A stretch of DNA of 56,684 bases from Suillus spraguei (GCA_016800925.1 JABCPU010000418.1:1-56684), one strand, 5' to 3'; shown: positions 31,250-42,313, counted from the stretch's first letter. Made by a program: numbers and translations. The notes: generated by a model not told the origin, from the letters alone.

Positions 31250-33839
31250 ACAAAACATCCATGCTGAGCACAAGCTGTAGCACCCACCCCAGTGGATCAA
31301 AGGTTGCTCTGGTTTGCATTTGCTGCATTGACTGCCCAATGGTTGCTACACATGGACCTCTTCTGGCACATTGAGAATGTCACTGAGAGTGAAAAATCAA
31401 TTAGTTGACTCACCTCTTTACTTTCCATTGCTGAGGCCAAGTGAGCTTGATATTCAGCATTGGTCACCATATAACCTGAACCATCTGAGAGGAAGATGTC
31501 TAGTTCAGGCTCATGCATGTTCATATACTGAGCAGTGAAGTTCCCATCAACTACCAATCTCCTCATAACCAGCCACCTGCAACCAATAATTAGCTTTGTT
31601 TAATCTTAGTTAAGCTACAACAGAAACAGCAGCCAGGCAGGTCCCATTTACTCCTGGCTAGCATTTAGTCTACCCTGGGTAGAACTGAGGCTGGCCAGCT
31701 TGATCCCCAGCTAGACTGACTGGCCAGGATATGGGATACCAGCCATAGTAGGTGTACCAGTGGGAACATTTAATAATCAAACAACTTGCCTTTCATACTT
31801 CTGCTCCCACAGCAAAGGCATATTAATTCCTGGCTGTGGACAAGAAGAGCAGAAGAGAGCAAGATCTCCTGGACCAGGCCCTGATTCTACATTGTGGCCA
31901 AATCCAAACCATTTTTGGTTCTTTAAGTCTTGCCACAGTCAGGATACTCTCATGAGTTCATGGTATCGATCCTATCAATGCACACCAGGTATTCAGAAAA
32001 ATCTATTGATCAAGTGCATTCAAACTCACTGGGACAGTATCCTGGAATGCATTATTAGTCAGCCTTGTGAGTTTCTCAAAGAAGCTCCTTGCGGAAGTCT
32101 TGCATTCCAAGGCATCAATAAGAAAATGATCCAGCACCTCAAAGGTCAAGGCAGTGTTAGTGACCTAGCCAGGCGCTAAGGAGCTTGAGTGGTATCTGCA
32201 CAGCGCACTCCTTAAGGAGCAGACGGCCTGTGCATATTGGTCACCTAGCGTGAGGTGTGCTAGTTGCGTTGGTTGGAGGTATGCGCTGTGCGCTGTCTCA
32301 CAACCTACGTCGCAGCGACAAGGTCTACAATGATCAAATAGACTTAGAAGCGATGAGCTTCTAAGAAGTCGAAGTATAGACAATAAGCTGATGAAAGCTT
32401 ATTGAAAAGAAGTTCGGGGTCAAAGATCAAGTAGATTCAAGTTAAAGAAGTACAAAGGCTATCTGCACATATTTATACATAAAGTTGAAGCAGAGTGCAA
32501 ATACATAAGTATCGCTAGATTAAGTATGAAGTCAGATAGCCAATAAGAGGACACATGCTTGTAAATGAGTCAGAGGCGTATGAACCAATGAGGTGATGCA
32601 CAAGTCATAGGTAAATGCAAAGGAAAAGATAAAAGGAAATATGACACCAGACGTAGCCCTTGAGCCAGGGAGTTGCCCATATGAACCAGAGGGTAGCACA
32701 TGTTGAAGCACAGAGGAGAGCGTCAAACGTGACAAAGGCACTTGAAGTGCGAGAAGTGTGAAAGGCGCGTATAGGCACGAAGAAGGCGAAAGGTGCATGG
32801 GGAGTGGTGTGTCTAGTGACGATGAAGAAGGCGAGCATAGGTGAGGTATGGCATGACGAGGGCGAGCCAGATGAGATAGCAGAGAACAGTGTGGGGGCCT
32901 CGTCGGGACAAGAGTAGATGGCAACGCATAGGAGGAAAAATGATAGTAGGGGTGCAAGAAGGTGTTCTTGTAACAGGCAGTCTGGGGATGGGTGGAGCTG
33001 GCAGGAAATAGTCCTGCTCTTAGGAGCTGTAGATGCTGTTCAGAATCAGATCCCTGGCAATGACACCATGCTATGTTATGCGTGAATACCCCAGAATAAT
33101 GTACAATAGTGACCAGGGTGGTATCATGGGACAATTTATCAACCTCCTGGTTACAAGATTGTGAAGCTTCATACCAAGGGCAAGACTCTCCACCATGTCC
33201 TAAGTACCATATAAAACCCTGGTCAGCTAGAGTGACATCCTCAAAGCACTTCCCGATCCACAATTTGATTTTGTGAAAAGGTAATGACCGATGCAACTTG
33301 ATCATGCAAGGGCAACACCAGCCATGGTCTCCAGTGCAAGTTGAACAACTGAATATGGCCTCAGCACTTTGGCAAGTCTTGCAGATGCCAGTGCAGATAA
33401 ATTGTTCTGATTCCAGGATGATGTCTAGATATAGATCCCGATAGGCAAGATACTCTGCTATAAAGTTGTTTTGTGTCTATATTATGTATTATGAGAAAAG
33501 AGTTATCTGTAAGCTACAAATTGTGAGTTGTACCTTGGTTTTTCTTGTATGCTGAGCAGGCTCTCCTTCTAGACCAAAGTCATCAAACATCTCAATATCT
33601 GGGAAATCCATTGAAACCTCCTTTGCTCATTTTCTGGGGCTGGAGGAGGAGGAATGCCCTCTTGATATTTCATACAGCGGATCAGCATGAGATTCGAGCC
33701 ATGAGGGCTTTCCCCTCTTTCCTGTTGTAGGTTTGTGGGCAATATAGTTGACATCCAAGTCTTTTCGTTGTGACAAACTACCACTGTCTTTGAAAGAATA
33801 TGAAACAGCCTTCAGACGGGTTTTTTTCTGGCCAGACAT
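31250..33839 (-). pseudogene. KDZ (Kyakuja-Dileera-Zisupton) transposase relic with CxC2 domain
   Basis: The minus strand shows the KDZ pieces in order. ATG at 33839 starts MSGQKKTRLKAVSYSF. The CxC2 cysteine cluster follows at about 33400-33200 (CKTCQSAEAIFSC, then HRSLPFHKIKLW, DVTLADQGFIWYLGHGG), then LLRAGLFPASSTHPQTAC. After the nested solo LTR come TFEVLDHFLIDALECKTSA, LTNNAFQDTVP, CPQPGINMPLLWE (about 31800) and VDGNF at about 31540, which carries the first predicted catalytic Asp. GVGATACAQHGCF comes last, just before repeat Z2. The second half of the transposase is missing. Introns are suggested between pieces, and stops and frame changes occur. The KDZ class consists of large cut-and-paste DNA transposases of eukaryotes. 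It starts only 117 bp after the end of the TET/JBP-like gene, on the same strand. Confidence 0.85.
32155..32975. mobile_element. Solo LTR nested in the KDZ transposase
   Basis: The 821-bp insert begins TGTTAGTGACC and ends CTTGTAACA. It is flanked by an exact 5-bp duplication GGCAG (32150-32154 and 32976-32980), and the transposase reading resumes across it (HPQTAC to TFEVLDHF). The TGTTA..TAACA ends and 5-bp duplication identify an LTR. Its full-length parent is not in the window. Confidence 0.85.
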
Positions 33840-33955
33840 AACACTTGGACCAAGGAATGAGAATGAACATGCCAAAGTAAGGCGAACAATGCAATTGAAA
33901 AACTATCTCCATCAAATCCAGCCATATCTCCTTTTGATAGACTAATTAACTCTAT

Positions 33956-35424
33956 TTACCACTTAGCTGCCACCCCCCCAACTCCACCAATTTTTCCCAC
34001 CTTCTGTCCACAAACAGGTTTTGAACCTCTACCAGCCCCCACCCACTTGAGAAAATCCTGCTCAATTGGAAAGCTTGGCCTTGGAATGTCCTGCTTATCA
34101 TGGACCTTATCCTTGACAAAATGGGCAATTACAATCCTCACACCATCACCTCAACCTGGGACTCTGTGCTCCAACACTTTGCCTGCAATATATACCATAG
34201 TCCCAGGGGGATAACCTAGTTCAGCACCCAAGTCTGGCAAATATAGTATGGCCTGGTTGGCTTTACTAAGGCTAACTAGAAGGTCATCGAATGATGGTGA
34301 TGCTCCTGGATCTTGGTGATGGGGTGTCTCTTGGTTGACAATTACCTCAATTCCAGAAAAGACAGAGGGGCAAACAACTGGTTTTGAGGTACGAACCATA
34401 TTCTTCAGTGCAGAGACCGATTTGATGCCAGCAAGATACTGATCGGGTGCAATAATACTAGTGATAGCTGACCAGAGTTGTTCTGGAACAGTCATTTTGG
34501 ACAACCAATGCTGAACCACAGGCAACTTAAGATCAGTTGATTGGTACAAATGATCTTGAAGATGCTAGCTCCATTACATTAGTTTTGTACTTAAACAAGC
34601 ATAGGAAGACAAACTTACCTCTTGGCATTGCATGAATCCACCAGGGCATAAACTCACCTGCCCTGCTCCAAACTCCCCTCCCTGGAGGCATGACAAAACC
34701 TTGCGAACGCCATGGGCTCTTTTCCTCTTCAGTTACCTTGGCCAAAAACCAGTCTAGGACTGGTCTGAGTGACTTGATGGTGCTATTGACACATTCCTGA
34801 ATATAAACAGTTACAATGTCTTCAATTGCATATTTGAAAGTTGGCATACCATTCAATCAGACACCAAGATCTCTGGCAAATACCAAGCGAGTATCCTTCC
34901 ATGCTTGTCAACAAATGTGGTCAGCTCTGTGATGTAGCCAAAAGAAGGAGTCTTGAAATATTTCGCAAGTTTCTCTCTTTGTTGACCATCAGCATTCAAC
35001 AGGTTTGGTGACACCTTAGCTCAATCTGCAAAGCAGTGGACATCCCAATCCGCCCTTACTGGGGTCAAACAATCACAAACAGACCCCAGTGAAATTCAAA
35101 TAAAAGACTTACAACTATTAATAGCAGCATAAGCTATGCTGACCGCAGCCCTGGAGAGTTCAACCTCAGCAATCTCCGTTGTCTTGACATCTATACCAGA
35201 ACTGGAAAGCTGCATGTTCCACCACTCATTCCAGAGTCTTATCCTTAAATTCGTAGCAGTTCAGCTTGACCAAACCTTGACTTAGAACCAGCTTACTTTA
35301 CTTTTTGTAGTGTCCTATCATCTATCTTAGTATCTGAGAATAACTCAAATGGCGATGAATTCCAGAGTAGCTCATCTACGCGGCTAGAGAGATCTTTGGA
35401 TAGCTTTGTCACAGTATCCTCCAT
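33956..35424 (-). pseudogene. TET/JBP-like 2-oxoglutarate/Fe(II) dioxygenase relic (KDZ-associated)
   Basis: On the minus strand an ATG at 35424 starts MEDTVTKLSKDLSSRVDE, followed after an intron by WNEWWNMQLSSSGIDV and the segment [15 protein letters not shown]...LAWYLPEIL (about 34990-34890). The catalytic domain is at 34549-33956. FSGIEVIVNQETPHHQDPG supplies the HxD iron ligands (His and Asp near 34318-34310), FDDLLVSL follows, and then PGTMVYIAGKVLEHRV supplies the distal His. After one TGA (34149-34151, probably from TGG), RIVIAHFVKDKVHDKQ carries the Arg that would bind 2-oxoglutarate. Family knowledge: basidiomycete TET/JBP homologues oxidise 5-methylcytosine in DNA and are often found beside KDZ transposases. 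The exon joint near 34590 does not keep frame as written, so this copy looks inactive. Confidence 0.8.
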
Positions 35425-35427
35425 AGT

Positions 35428-35474
35428 AGAAGAAGCAGAAGAACAGAAGATTGATGGTGCCAGATGGCAACAAG
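35428..35474. repeat. Direct repeat, copy 1
   Basis: Stretch with AGAAGAACAGAAGATTGATG and GTGCCAGATGGCAACA just upstream of the TET/JBP-like start. It recurs at 35582-35630 about 154 bp away. Confidence 0.7.
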
Positions 35475-35581
35475 AAAATTGTTCCAGTAGTTTTGAGCTA
35501 GGCTATATGGGGATATACAAAATGAGATAACAAGAGGGCGATTACATAATGGCTTCTTAAGCAATTTGGACAGATTTGATC

Positions 35582-35630
35582 ATAGCAGAAGAAACAGAAG
35601 AACAGAATATTAATGGTGCCAGATGGCAAC
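35582..35630. repeat. Direct repeat, copy 2
   Basis: Near-identical to 35428-35474. A second pair of similar phrases (GTGGACACTTAC..GCTTACAACATCAG) lies at about 35690 and 35910, so this whole segment may be an imperfect tandem duplication. Confidence 0.65.
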
Positions 35631-36405
35631 AGGCCACATCTGCAAAAGACCTTGAAATTTTGCTTAACTTACATGTGTTATGGACACTTACCGATGCTTA
35701 CAACATCAGTATCCTACCTTTAATGCACTTTGATAAATTATTAAAACACTATGCCAGTAGCTATTTGATCACTTAAAACAGTCAGATGTAGTATTACGAA
35801 CACCTGCCCTGACTATACCATATCCAAGTTGTCCCAGACAACTTTCAAACTTGCTTTGAACACGAGGCTTCTTTTAGATGCACTGAAATGAATGCTTAGC
35901 TTAAGCGTGCTGTGGACACTTACGAATGCCTACAGCTTCAGTAGCTCACTCATCTGATTGGTGGAGATGTCTTCTACTGTTATTATTTTATTTCCTTGTT
36001 ATTATTTTCTTTCACTATTCTGAACTTGTGAGAAATGGCTTGGTAGCAACTGGAAGCATGATAGTAAAATCCAGTTCTACAGAATCAACTTGTATCAACT
36101 TGTAATAGGTTGTAGCTATAGTGCTAAGCCTTTTAAAGTTATGGCGCGTTTGAAAGTCCCAGAGCCAGTGTGGAGGCTTTACTGCTTTCAGCCATTACTA
36201 GGCATTAGAAGTTGCTACAGTTGTTTCAAAAGAAGCAGTGCACTACAGTTGCTACCAGTTGGCAGTGGTTTTAGGAGTTATACTAGAAGATTCAATGCTC
36301 TGACTTATCACAAATGCTGCTCAGAATTCTAAGATAGACCTCACTCATATGTGCGACTTAGCTTGACTTTGCAACAAAATTACATACAACTCATTGCATA
36401 CAAAC
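35631..36405. other. No recognised gene
   Basis: AT-rich DNA with only short frames, apart from the weak internal repeat at about 35690/35910. Confidence 0.4.
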
Positions 36406-36409
36406 TAAC

Positions 36410-36850
36410 CATTCTGGTCCACCCTCACCCTATCTAACCCTATGAGTTCAGCCCAGCTGCTCTCCTCTTCTGCTACCAACAACTCATCTTACCAGCCAAA
36501 CTGCTCTCCTCTACTCCACCTCCACCCTATCTAACCCTATATGTCCAGCCCAACTGCTCTCCTCCATTCCACTCTCACCCTATCTAACCCTATGAGTTCA
36601 GCTCAACTGCTCTCGTCTATTACACTCTACCCTATCTTCCAACCAAGTGAGGGGTGGAATAGAGGAGAGCAGTTGGGCTGGTAAGATGAGTTGTTGGTAG
36701 CAGAAGAGGAAATGCCATTCTGGTTGGATGCGGTACTACTCTATTCCACCCTCACCCTATCTAACCCTATGAGTCCAGCTCAACTGCTCTCCTCTAGAGT
36801 GAGGGTGGAATGGAGCAGAAGAGGAAATGCTGTTCTGGTTGGATGCGGTG
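36410..36850. repeat. Cluster of direct and inverted repeats
   Basis: The phrase CACCCTATCTAACCCTAT, with neighbouring GAGTTCAGC and CTGCTCTCCTC, occurs about five times (near 36427, 36523, 36577, 36628 as a variant, and 36752). Arm 36463-36519 is the near-exact reverse complement of 36655-36710, enclosing about 135 bp. The structure resembles a MITE or a hairpin-derived array. No coding potential. Confidence 0.8.
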
Positions 36851-36859
36851 TGACGAACA

Positions 36860-37289
36860 AACTCATGCTGAGCTTGAAATGGCACATTTTCATATAGGTG
36901 TCACATGGCTATCATTATCCTTACCTTTCAGCTTCACCGTCCCTTGCCATGACACTTTACCATGCATTACCCCTTTCTAACGGTAACTCCGGAAGCCTCA
37001 TTGCAGCTTAGCGGCTGTACTATGGCAACTTTCCCATGAAGCGGTGATCTTCAGCAATCTCCACGAACCCATTTGGCATCCTCAAGCAAGATTTACCATC
37101 TGTCCTATGTCCATCCAGTCTTGCCAGTACGTGATGTTTTGTAAACTGTAGTGTAGTCTTATTACATGTCTGCTGCGTGTTAATCCTATCCCTTCCGTTT
37201 CCATAGCTATTCCTTTCGTATAAGATTCCTAGGTACCTGTACTCACTCCTTACTTCCCTCCTATAGTACACATGGTACTTAGGAATAGT
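36860..37289. other. No recognised gene
   Basis: A minus-strand frame (37020-37295, containing HHVLARLDGHRTDGKS) has protein-like composition but no family I recognise. It may belong to a transposon. Confidence 0.35.
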
Positions 37290-37755
37290 CACCACTACTG
37301 TCTCTTATGGAATAAAGTCTTTTACTGAAGTTACTGTCTCTAAGAATTGCGTTACCACTGCACACACCACCGCTCTTTACCGCTCTTCCCACGCTTCACT
37401 GCTTGCGCTACCGCTTTCTCATGCTTCACCGCTACACTACCACTTGTTTTACTGCAGAAGTTCCCACGCTTACCGCAGTTTTACCGCTCATACTACCGCA
37501 GTTTTACTGTTCATGCTACCGCTTGCCTACTGCATTCCCACACTTACCGCTAGTTTTACTGCAAGTTTCCCATGGACTGGAGTATTACCGCTAGCATCTC
37601 ACTACCTCTGATGGCATTCTCGCACCACAGGTTAAGCATTATTGAACTACACTAACTTAGCATTCCCTTTAGTGACTAGACGGAGCGCAAGACTCGCATA
37701 CTAGCTTAGGCCATGGTTTATCTACAGCCCAGGCTAGATTGTATCTTTACACTGC
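37290..37755 (-). repeat. LTR-like repeat Z, copy 3, with TTACCGCT array
   Basis: The minus strand begins TGTAAAGATACAATC at 37755 and shares its first part with copies 1 and 2. The distal part (about 37350-37590) is dense in degenerate TTACCGCT/CTACCGCT words, at least ten by eye. The left end is uncertain. Confidence 0.55.
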
Positions 37756-37921
37756 CGAATGATCTAACACACCAGATCTCCCTGACTCCGCACATTCTCT
37801 TACCCCTACTCAACAGAAACAGTTAAAACAAGATAATGTGTATGCCCTTAGATGTATGACACAAGCAGGAAAGAAGCGAGCACGTTCGGCAAGCCCCCTC
37901 CTATCATTTCACTGTCCCTGT

Positions 37922-38172
37922 TGTAAAGATACAACCTAACCTGGCCTGTAGATAAACTACCTCCTAAGTTAGTATGTGTGGTCTTGTGCTCCATCTAGTC
38001 TGCTTCACTTGCAAAGCAAGAGCATTCAACCCTAAAGGGGGATGCCTGTTAGTATAGTCGAGTCCGAGTCAAACCAGTGAGTGAAAGTAGTGTCATAGTC
38101 AGCAGTAAGTTGCCACGGCCAGCAATGATCCCACTGGAACTAGTGTAGTATGTAGCAGTGCTACCTACAGCA
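37922..38172 (+). repeat. LTR-like repeat Z, copy 4, left of the MSH6 fragment
   Basis: It begins TGTAAAGATACAACC and runs through CCTAAAGGGGGATGCC to about the CTACCTACA at 38172. It has the same orientation as copy 5 at 39283. Confidence 0.65.
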
Positions 38173-38189
38173 TTCCTTAGGGTTAGAGA

Positions 38190-39255
38190 GATCATGACAG
38201 TATTAATACACTCTTGCGCAGCTTGGGTGCTATGGAGGACCTCATTTCACATGCAACTTTCAAGCAAGAATTTACAGAACTTGCAGAAGGATTTCCCATC
38301 TAGGGCAGATTGTTTCCAGGATTCACACACATAACTGCAAGGTCAAAGATTTTGTCAAGGTGCTTGCAGTATGTATCTTCTCATGCAAAGTGAATTTGTA
38401 TCGCAGGTGCATTAGATCTGTCAATCAAGATGAGGGCTGCGTTTGATGCATGGATATTTGGCCTTCTGAACCACCCTGCTTGGTATGCAATTCTCATGAT
38501 CTGTGTAATCTCTGATGTTAACTCTCTTTTGCCTCCTAGGCCTCAAGAAGCTTGGCCACAGTCTTGCAAAGCTCGCTGACAGCTCTGAGTCATTCGATTC
38601 AAAGCTGCTCCTTGGACTTTTGAAATCAGCACAGGATCTGACTTCCAATCTGAAGAACATTTAATTGCAGTTTACTGTGGAGAAGTGTATGTACTGCCAT
38701 ATCTTTCATGGATCATTTGGATTTCTCTTATTGTTCGTTCTTATTACTGATGATAATATTTTAGAAACAGGTGAGCTGCTCCATGTTACAGACAAGAATG
38801 AAGTGTATGATGAAGTTATGTGTGAAATTGAAGAGCTTAAGAAGGAGCCAGATGTGCAACTCAAGAATTTTGAGAAGTCTTTGCTTCTTAAGAAGGTGGT
38901 TTGCACTGATAAGTCTGATACAGGCGCAATCTTACATGGTGGCATAGTGCTCAGGAGAACAAAGTCAAGATTTGCTTTTTTGTAATAACTAATATTCATG
39001 ATTATGCCTTCTGGTAGAAGATCTATCTATTCCAGATGAAGGAAAACAAGAAAGAAGTCCCCAATGACTGGGTTAAAAGCAGTGGTACCAAGGTGGGTAA
39101 ATGAGGATGTGCCTTCAGAACATAGTTTACCATTATGCATTTGGCAGCTACCCATTGGATTGCGCCTTCCCTTCAATCCACAATCCAAAGTCTCGAAGAA
39201 GCACATGAGAATCATTCAGTAGTGATGAAGTCGTTCAGAGGATGTCTCTATGCCA
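38190..39255 (+). pseudogene. MSH6: MSH6 (DNA mismatch repair MutS homologue) gene fragment
   Basis: Parts of the MutS core of Msh6 (the mismatch-recognition partner of Msh2) can be read with introns still in place. GAMEDLISHATFKQEF and IVSRIHTHNCKVKDFVKVLA are at about 38228-38368, then donor GTATGT. KLGHSLAKLADSSESF and LLGLLKSAQDL are at about 38548-38640, followed by a stop within the LKNI region. After another intron come NEVYDEVMCEIEELKKE and LKNFEKS (about 38797-38890). DWVKSSGTK and a PSLQSTIQSLEEAHEN-like piece follow at about 39065-39200. The N- and C-terminal two thirds are absent. Stops, a frameshift and truncation make it a pseudogene. Because introns are retained it was copied or moved as DNA, not as spliced mRNA. 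Repeat Z copies 4 and 5 flank it in the same orientation. Confidence 0.75.
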
Positions 39256-39282
39256 AATTCGACCAGTGCATGTAGCTCCGCT

Positions 39283-39600
39283 GTAAAGATACAACCTAAC
39301 CTGGGCTGTAGATAAACTACCTCCTAAGTTAGTATGTGGTCTTGTGCTCCACCTAGTCTGCTTCACTTGTCAAACAAGAGTGTTTGACCCTAAAGGGGGA
39401 TGCCTGTTAGTATAGTCTAATCCAAGTCAGACCAGTGAGTGAAAGTAGTGTCGTAGTCAGCAGTAAGTTGCCACGGTCAGCGATAATGCCACCGGAACTA
39501 GCATGGTAAGTAGTGGTGCTAGCATTGTAGAGATAAAGCCTGTAGATGTAGCATTGAGTGAGCGGTGACAAGCAATAATATCTGCAGTAGTCAGGGGACC
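39283..39600 (+). repeat. LTR-like repeat Z, copy 5, right of the MSH6 fragment
   Basis: It begins TGTAAAGATACAACC and is close to copy 4. It extends further (AGTAGTGGTGCTAGC, GAGTGAGCGGTG) and stops where the gypsy integrase fragment begins, so it probably inserted into that element. Confidence 0.65.
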
Positions 39601-40640
39601 AGACATATGTATGTGCCTAGATTATTGGTGATCATCATGATGCCATCATAACCTTTTTCCAATGGTTGAGGCCTGATGAAGTCAATTGAGATGGAGTTGC
39701 CATGATGGTCAGGTATGTGTAAGGGATGCAATGGGCCTGTTGGTTTTGTTGTTTTACTCTTATTTCTCATGCAGTCAGAGCATGAGGGTATGTAGCTTTC
39801 TTTGAGGTCCTGACACATATTAGGCCAATAGAAAGACTGACATATAGCTTCATAGGATTTGTCAGTGCCGAAGTGCCCGAGTTTGTCATGCACTAGACAG
39901 AAGATTGTTTCCTGTAGGTGTGTGACACATGGAATAATTAAGTGGTCGTTAAGGTATAACAGATTGTCGCATTGTCAGAGACCTAGTAGAGAATCAAGTA
40001 GGCACAACAACATTGCACACCAAGGGTCCAAGGTGTATCCTGCTTTGATGTCATTGATAAGTGATTTGTCTGGTGTGATGGACAGTACAATGGCGACAGG
40101 TTTTATTTTGGGTGTATTGCCAGGCATGTGCATCATTTGCTGTACATATGATGGTGTGTTGATTTTGAGGGGTAGGCATGAAAGGGTGTCCGCCACTGAG
40201 TTATCTTCCCCCTGTATATATTGTATATTAAAGTCATATTGAGCAAAGAACTCTTGCCAGCACACTTGCTAGCAAGAGTATTCTCATTTAGTCATGAAGT
40301 TTTCTAGGGTTCAGTGGTCAGTATAGATGATGAAGGGCATACCCAGTAGTTCCACCCTCCATTTCTTTAGTGCTCATACAATGGTTAACAGCTCTTTTTT
40401 GTGGATAGGGTAGTTAAGCTGTGCATCATGCAGCTGCATGGAGTCAAAGGTGACAGGTTGTGCTGTTTGGGCAGTGGGCCCATAGCTCAGCATTGCACCT
40501 GTCCACCAGTCACTAGCATTGCAGGTTACGTATTCTTGTTATCTTTGAGGTTGTCATGGTTGATCATCATTAGGCAGTCTCTGCTGATGACCAGTCATTT
40601 GACAGTGTCAAACACTTCTTGATGTTCATTTGTTCAACCT
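39601..40640 (-). pseudogene. Ty3/gypsy pol fragment (RNase H to integrase)
   Basis: On the minus strand RNase H pieces come first (around 40300-40600, with an ILTHKKELL-like region broken by stops). FFAQYDFNIQYIQGEDNSVA follows at about 40250-40190. The integrase zinc finger is at 39893-39760 (MHDKLGHFG..., CSDCMRNKSK), and the core starts with ISIDFIRPQPLEKGYD. It ends abruptly at 39601 against repeat Z copy 5. Stops are frequent. This is a different gypsy lineage from the element at 41-48 kb. Confidence 0.8.
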
Positions 40641-41063
40641 GGCCAATTGTTACGAACTGGGGTGGCATCACCAGCGACAGTGAAAAGACATAAATGGTCT
40701 ACTGGGAAGTTCTACAATGCTCACAAGAGAGCAAGGTGAAAGTACAAGGAACTAGTGCTAAGTATGATCAAGGGTTCAGCCTCAATGACAAGTCAAAGAG
40801 GTTTCTACGAGAATAGAGACCAAGACTAAGGAGTGCTTAGACTTAGAGATGATTTGAGACAATTAAGGATTGGAGGTCCTTAGCAAAGAGGAATCCAGGT
40901 AAAACCCAGTAAGATTAAAGTGGGGACATACAAGCATAATACACTGTGCTTAAATAGGACCATATGTGCACACAGACCATGTAACCATAAGAATGTAACT
41001 GTGTACCCTAATAAGGAAGGCATGTATCATACAAGCACATTGAAGTGCATGAGTCAGAGGTTT
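40641..41063. other. Possible LTR fragment between two gypsy elements
   Basis: A stretch starting TGTTACGAACTGG at about 40649 looks like an LTR start but no second copy is in the window. No genes. Confidence 0.35.
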
Positions 41064-41536
41064 TGTTACGAATTCCAAATACAAATCATTATTCCTTTCT
41101 CAATTTCCCTAAAGCGTCTAAATCCAGCGCTAAGACAAAACCAAATCCTATCGAAATCCCCATATCCGCCTCTATAACCGAACTTCCTAATGAAGATGAA
41201 GAGATCTTTGATGATGCTATCAGATAAGATAAGATAAGATAGTATCATGTGATCTTAGAACCTTCTAGAATATGATGTCATAACAATGTCACAACTATCA
41301 CATTGTAGATTCTCATCTCTATTTTATGATTGGCTAGTAGTTTCAAACTCAGTTTACATCTCAGTTTCAATATGTGTATATAGTTAGCTAGTTTCGCTGT
41401 AGTAGTTCTTTAGTTCAAACCTCTTGTATCTACCTAGTAGCAATCCAAGACGTCCTTGCTCCTCTCTCTCTTTGTGATAACCTTTGTTTGAGTCCTAGTC
41501 TCTGCCCTTGTGTTAATTTGTTTGTGGGTTGTGACA
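41064..41536 (+). repeat. 5' LTR of the gypsy element
   Basis: It starts TGTTACGAATTCC and ends GGGTTGTGACA. The consensus of the three copies is TGTCAC...GTGACA. It contains a short GATAA array (about 41222-41240). Confidence 0.88.
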
Positions 41537-42313
41537 TTAGGTTTGAACTTTAGGGGACTCCGACTCGCATACCGCTGCACACTTTTCTTCTAGACTCCTC
41601 TTCAACGATAGTACCATTGTAGATGACTCTTAGAAGTCTCTCATCATCTTTCTGTACGTGTTTGTAAAGGCACTTGCACTTGCAGACCAGTACAAACATT
41701 TTGTCTTGCCTGACCTTTAAAAAGTTGCGATCTTCTTCTCCCCTTTGCTCATTTGAGCGCACTTCATACCAATAGTCTTTTGTAGTTAGTAGACCTCTAC
41801 CAGGCCCAGCCTTACATTGCTGCTGCTAGTAGACGGTGGACGAGCAACATTAGGTGTTCGATCCGTGACCTCAGTGCTGGCCCAAGACCCTGCCTGCTGA
41901 GCTCTACTATAATTTCCTTTTACGATAGTTTCTTTTCATATGATAGAAGGTCTAGTCTTCTTCTGAGTATTTAGTGGAATTGCCTCGTTGTCCAAGATAG
42001 ACTGGTTGCTTGTAAGCTTCGGCTGGAAGAGCACCGTGTCCCTCGAGAAAACTTTTCCCACTTGGAAGATCACAAAAAAACTTTACTATAGTTTTCCTAG
42101 TTAGTAAATAGGGAAGCACCTAGTTGGGTTGATTAAAGAACGCTTTAGGACCTGAGTATGTGGTAGATCCAATCAGATATCGGGGACTGCTCAGTTTTCC
42201 ATTTACATACTTCTTTTCCATCTCTTCTTAACCACTTTTCCTATTTGGGTTGACCGTTACAACTAGTCAACCACAGACATCAGTAAATCGGGTTCCAGAA
42301 CACAACTGGTACT

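Noticed and set aside
36410..36850. CRISPR-like array
   Set aside because: Repeats are irregularly spaced and partly inverted, and this is a eukaryotic nuclear region.
38706..38999. Minus-strand 97-codon frame
   Set aside because: Antisense shadow of the MSH6 exon on the plus strand.
41537..41560. Primer binding site directly after the gypsy 5' LTR
   Set aside because: I could not match it to a specific tRNA 3' end, so it was not listed.
41800..41880. tRNA-like B-box (GTTCGATCC)
   Set aside because: No matching A-box, acceptor stem or cloverleaf could be traced. It lies in the gypsy leader.
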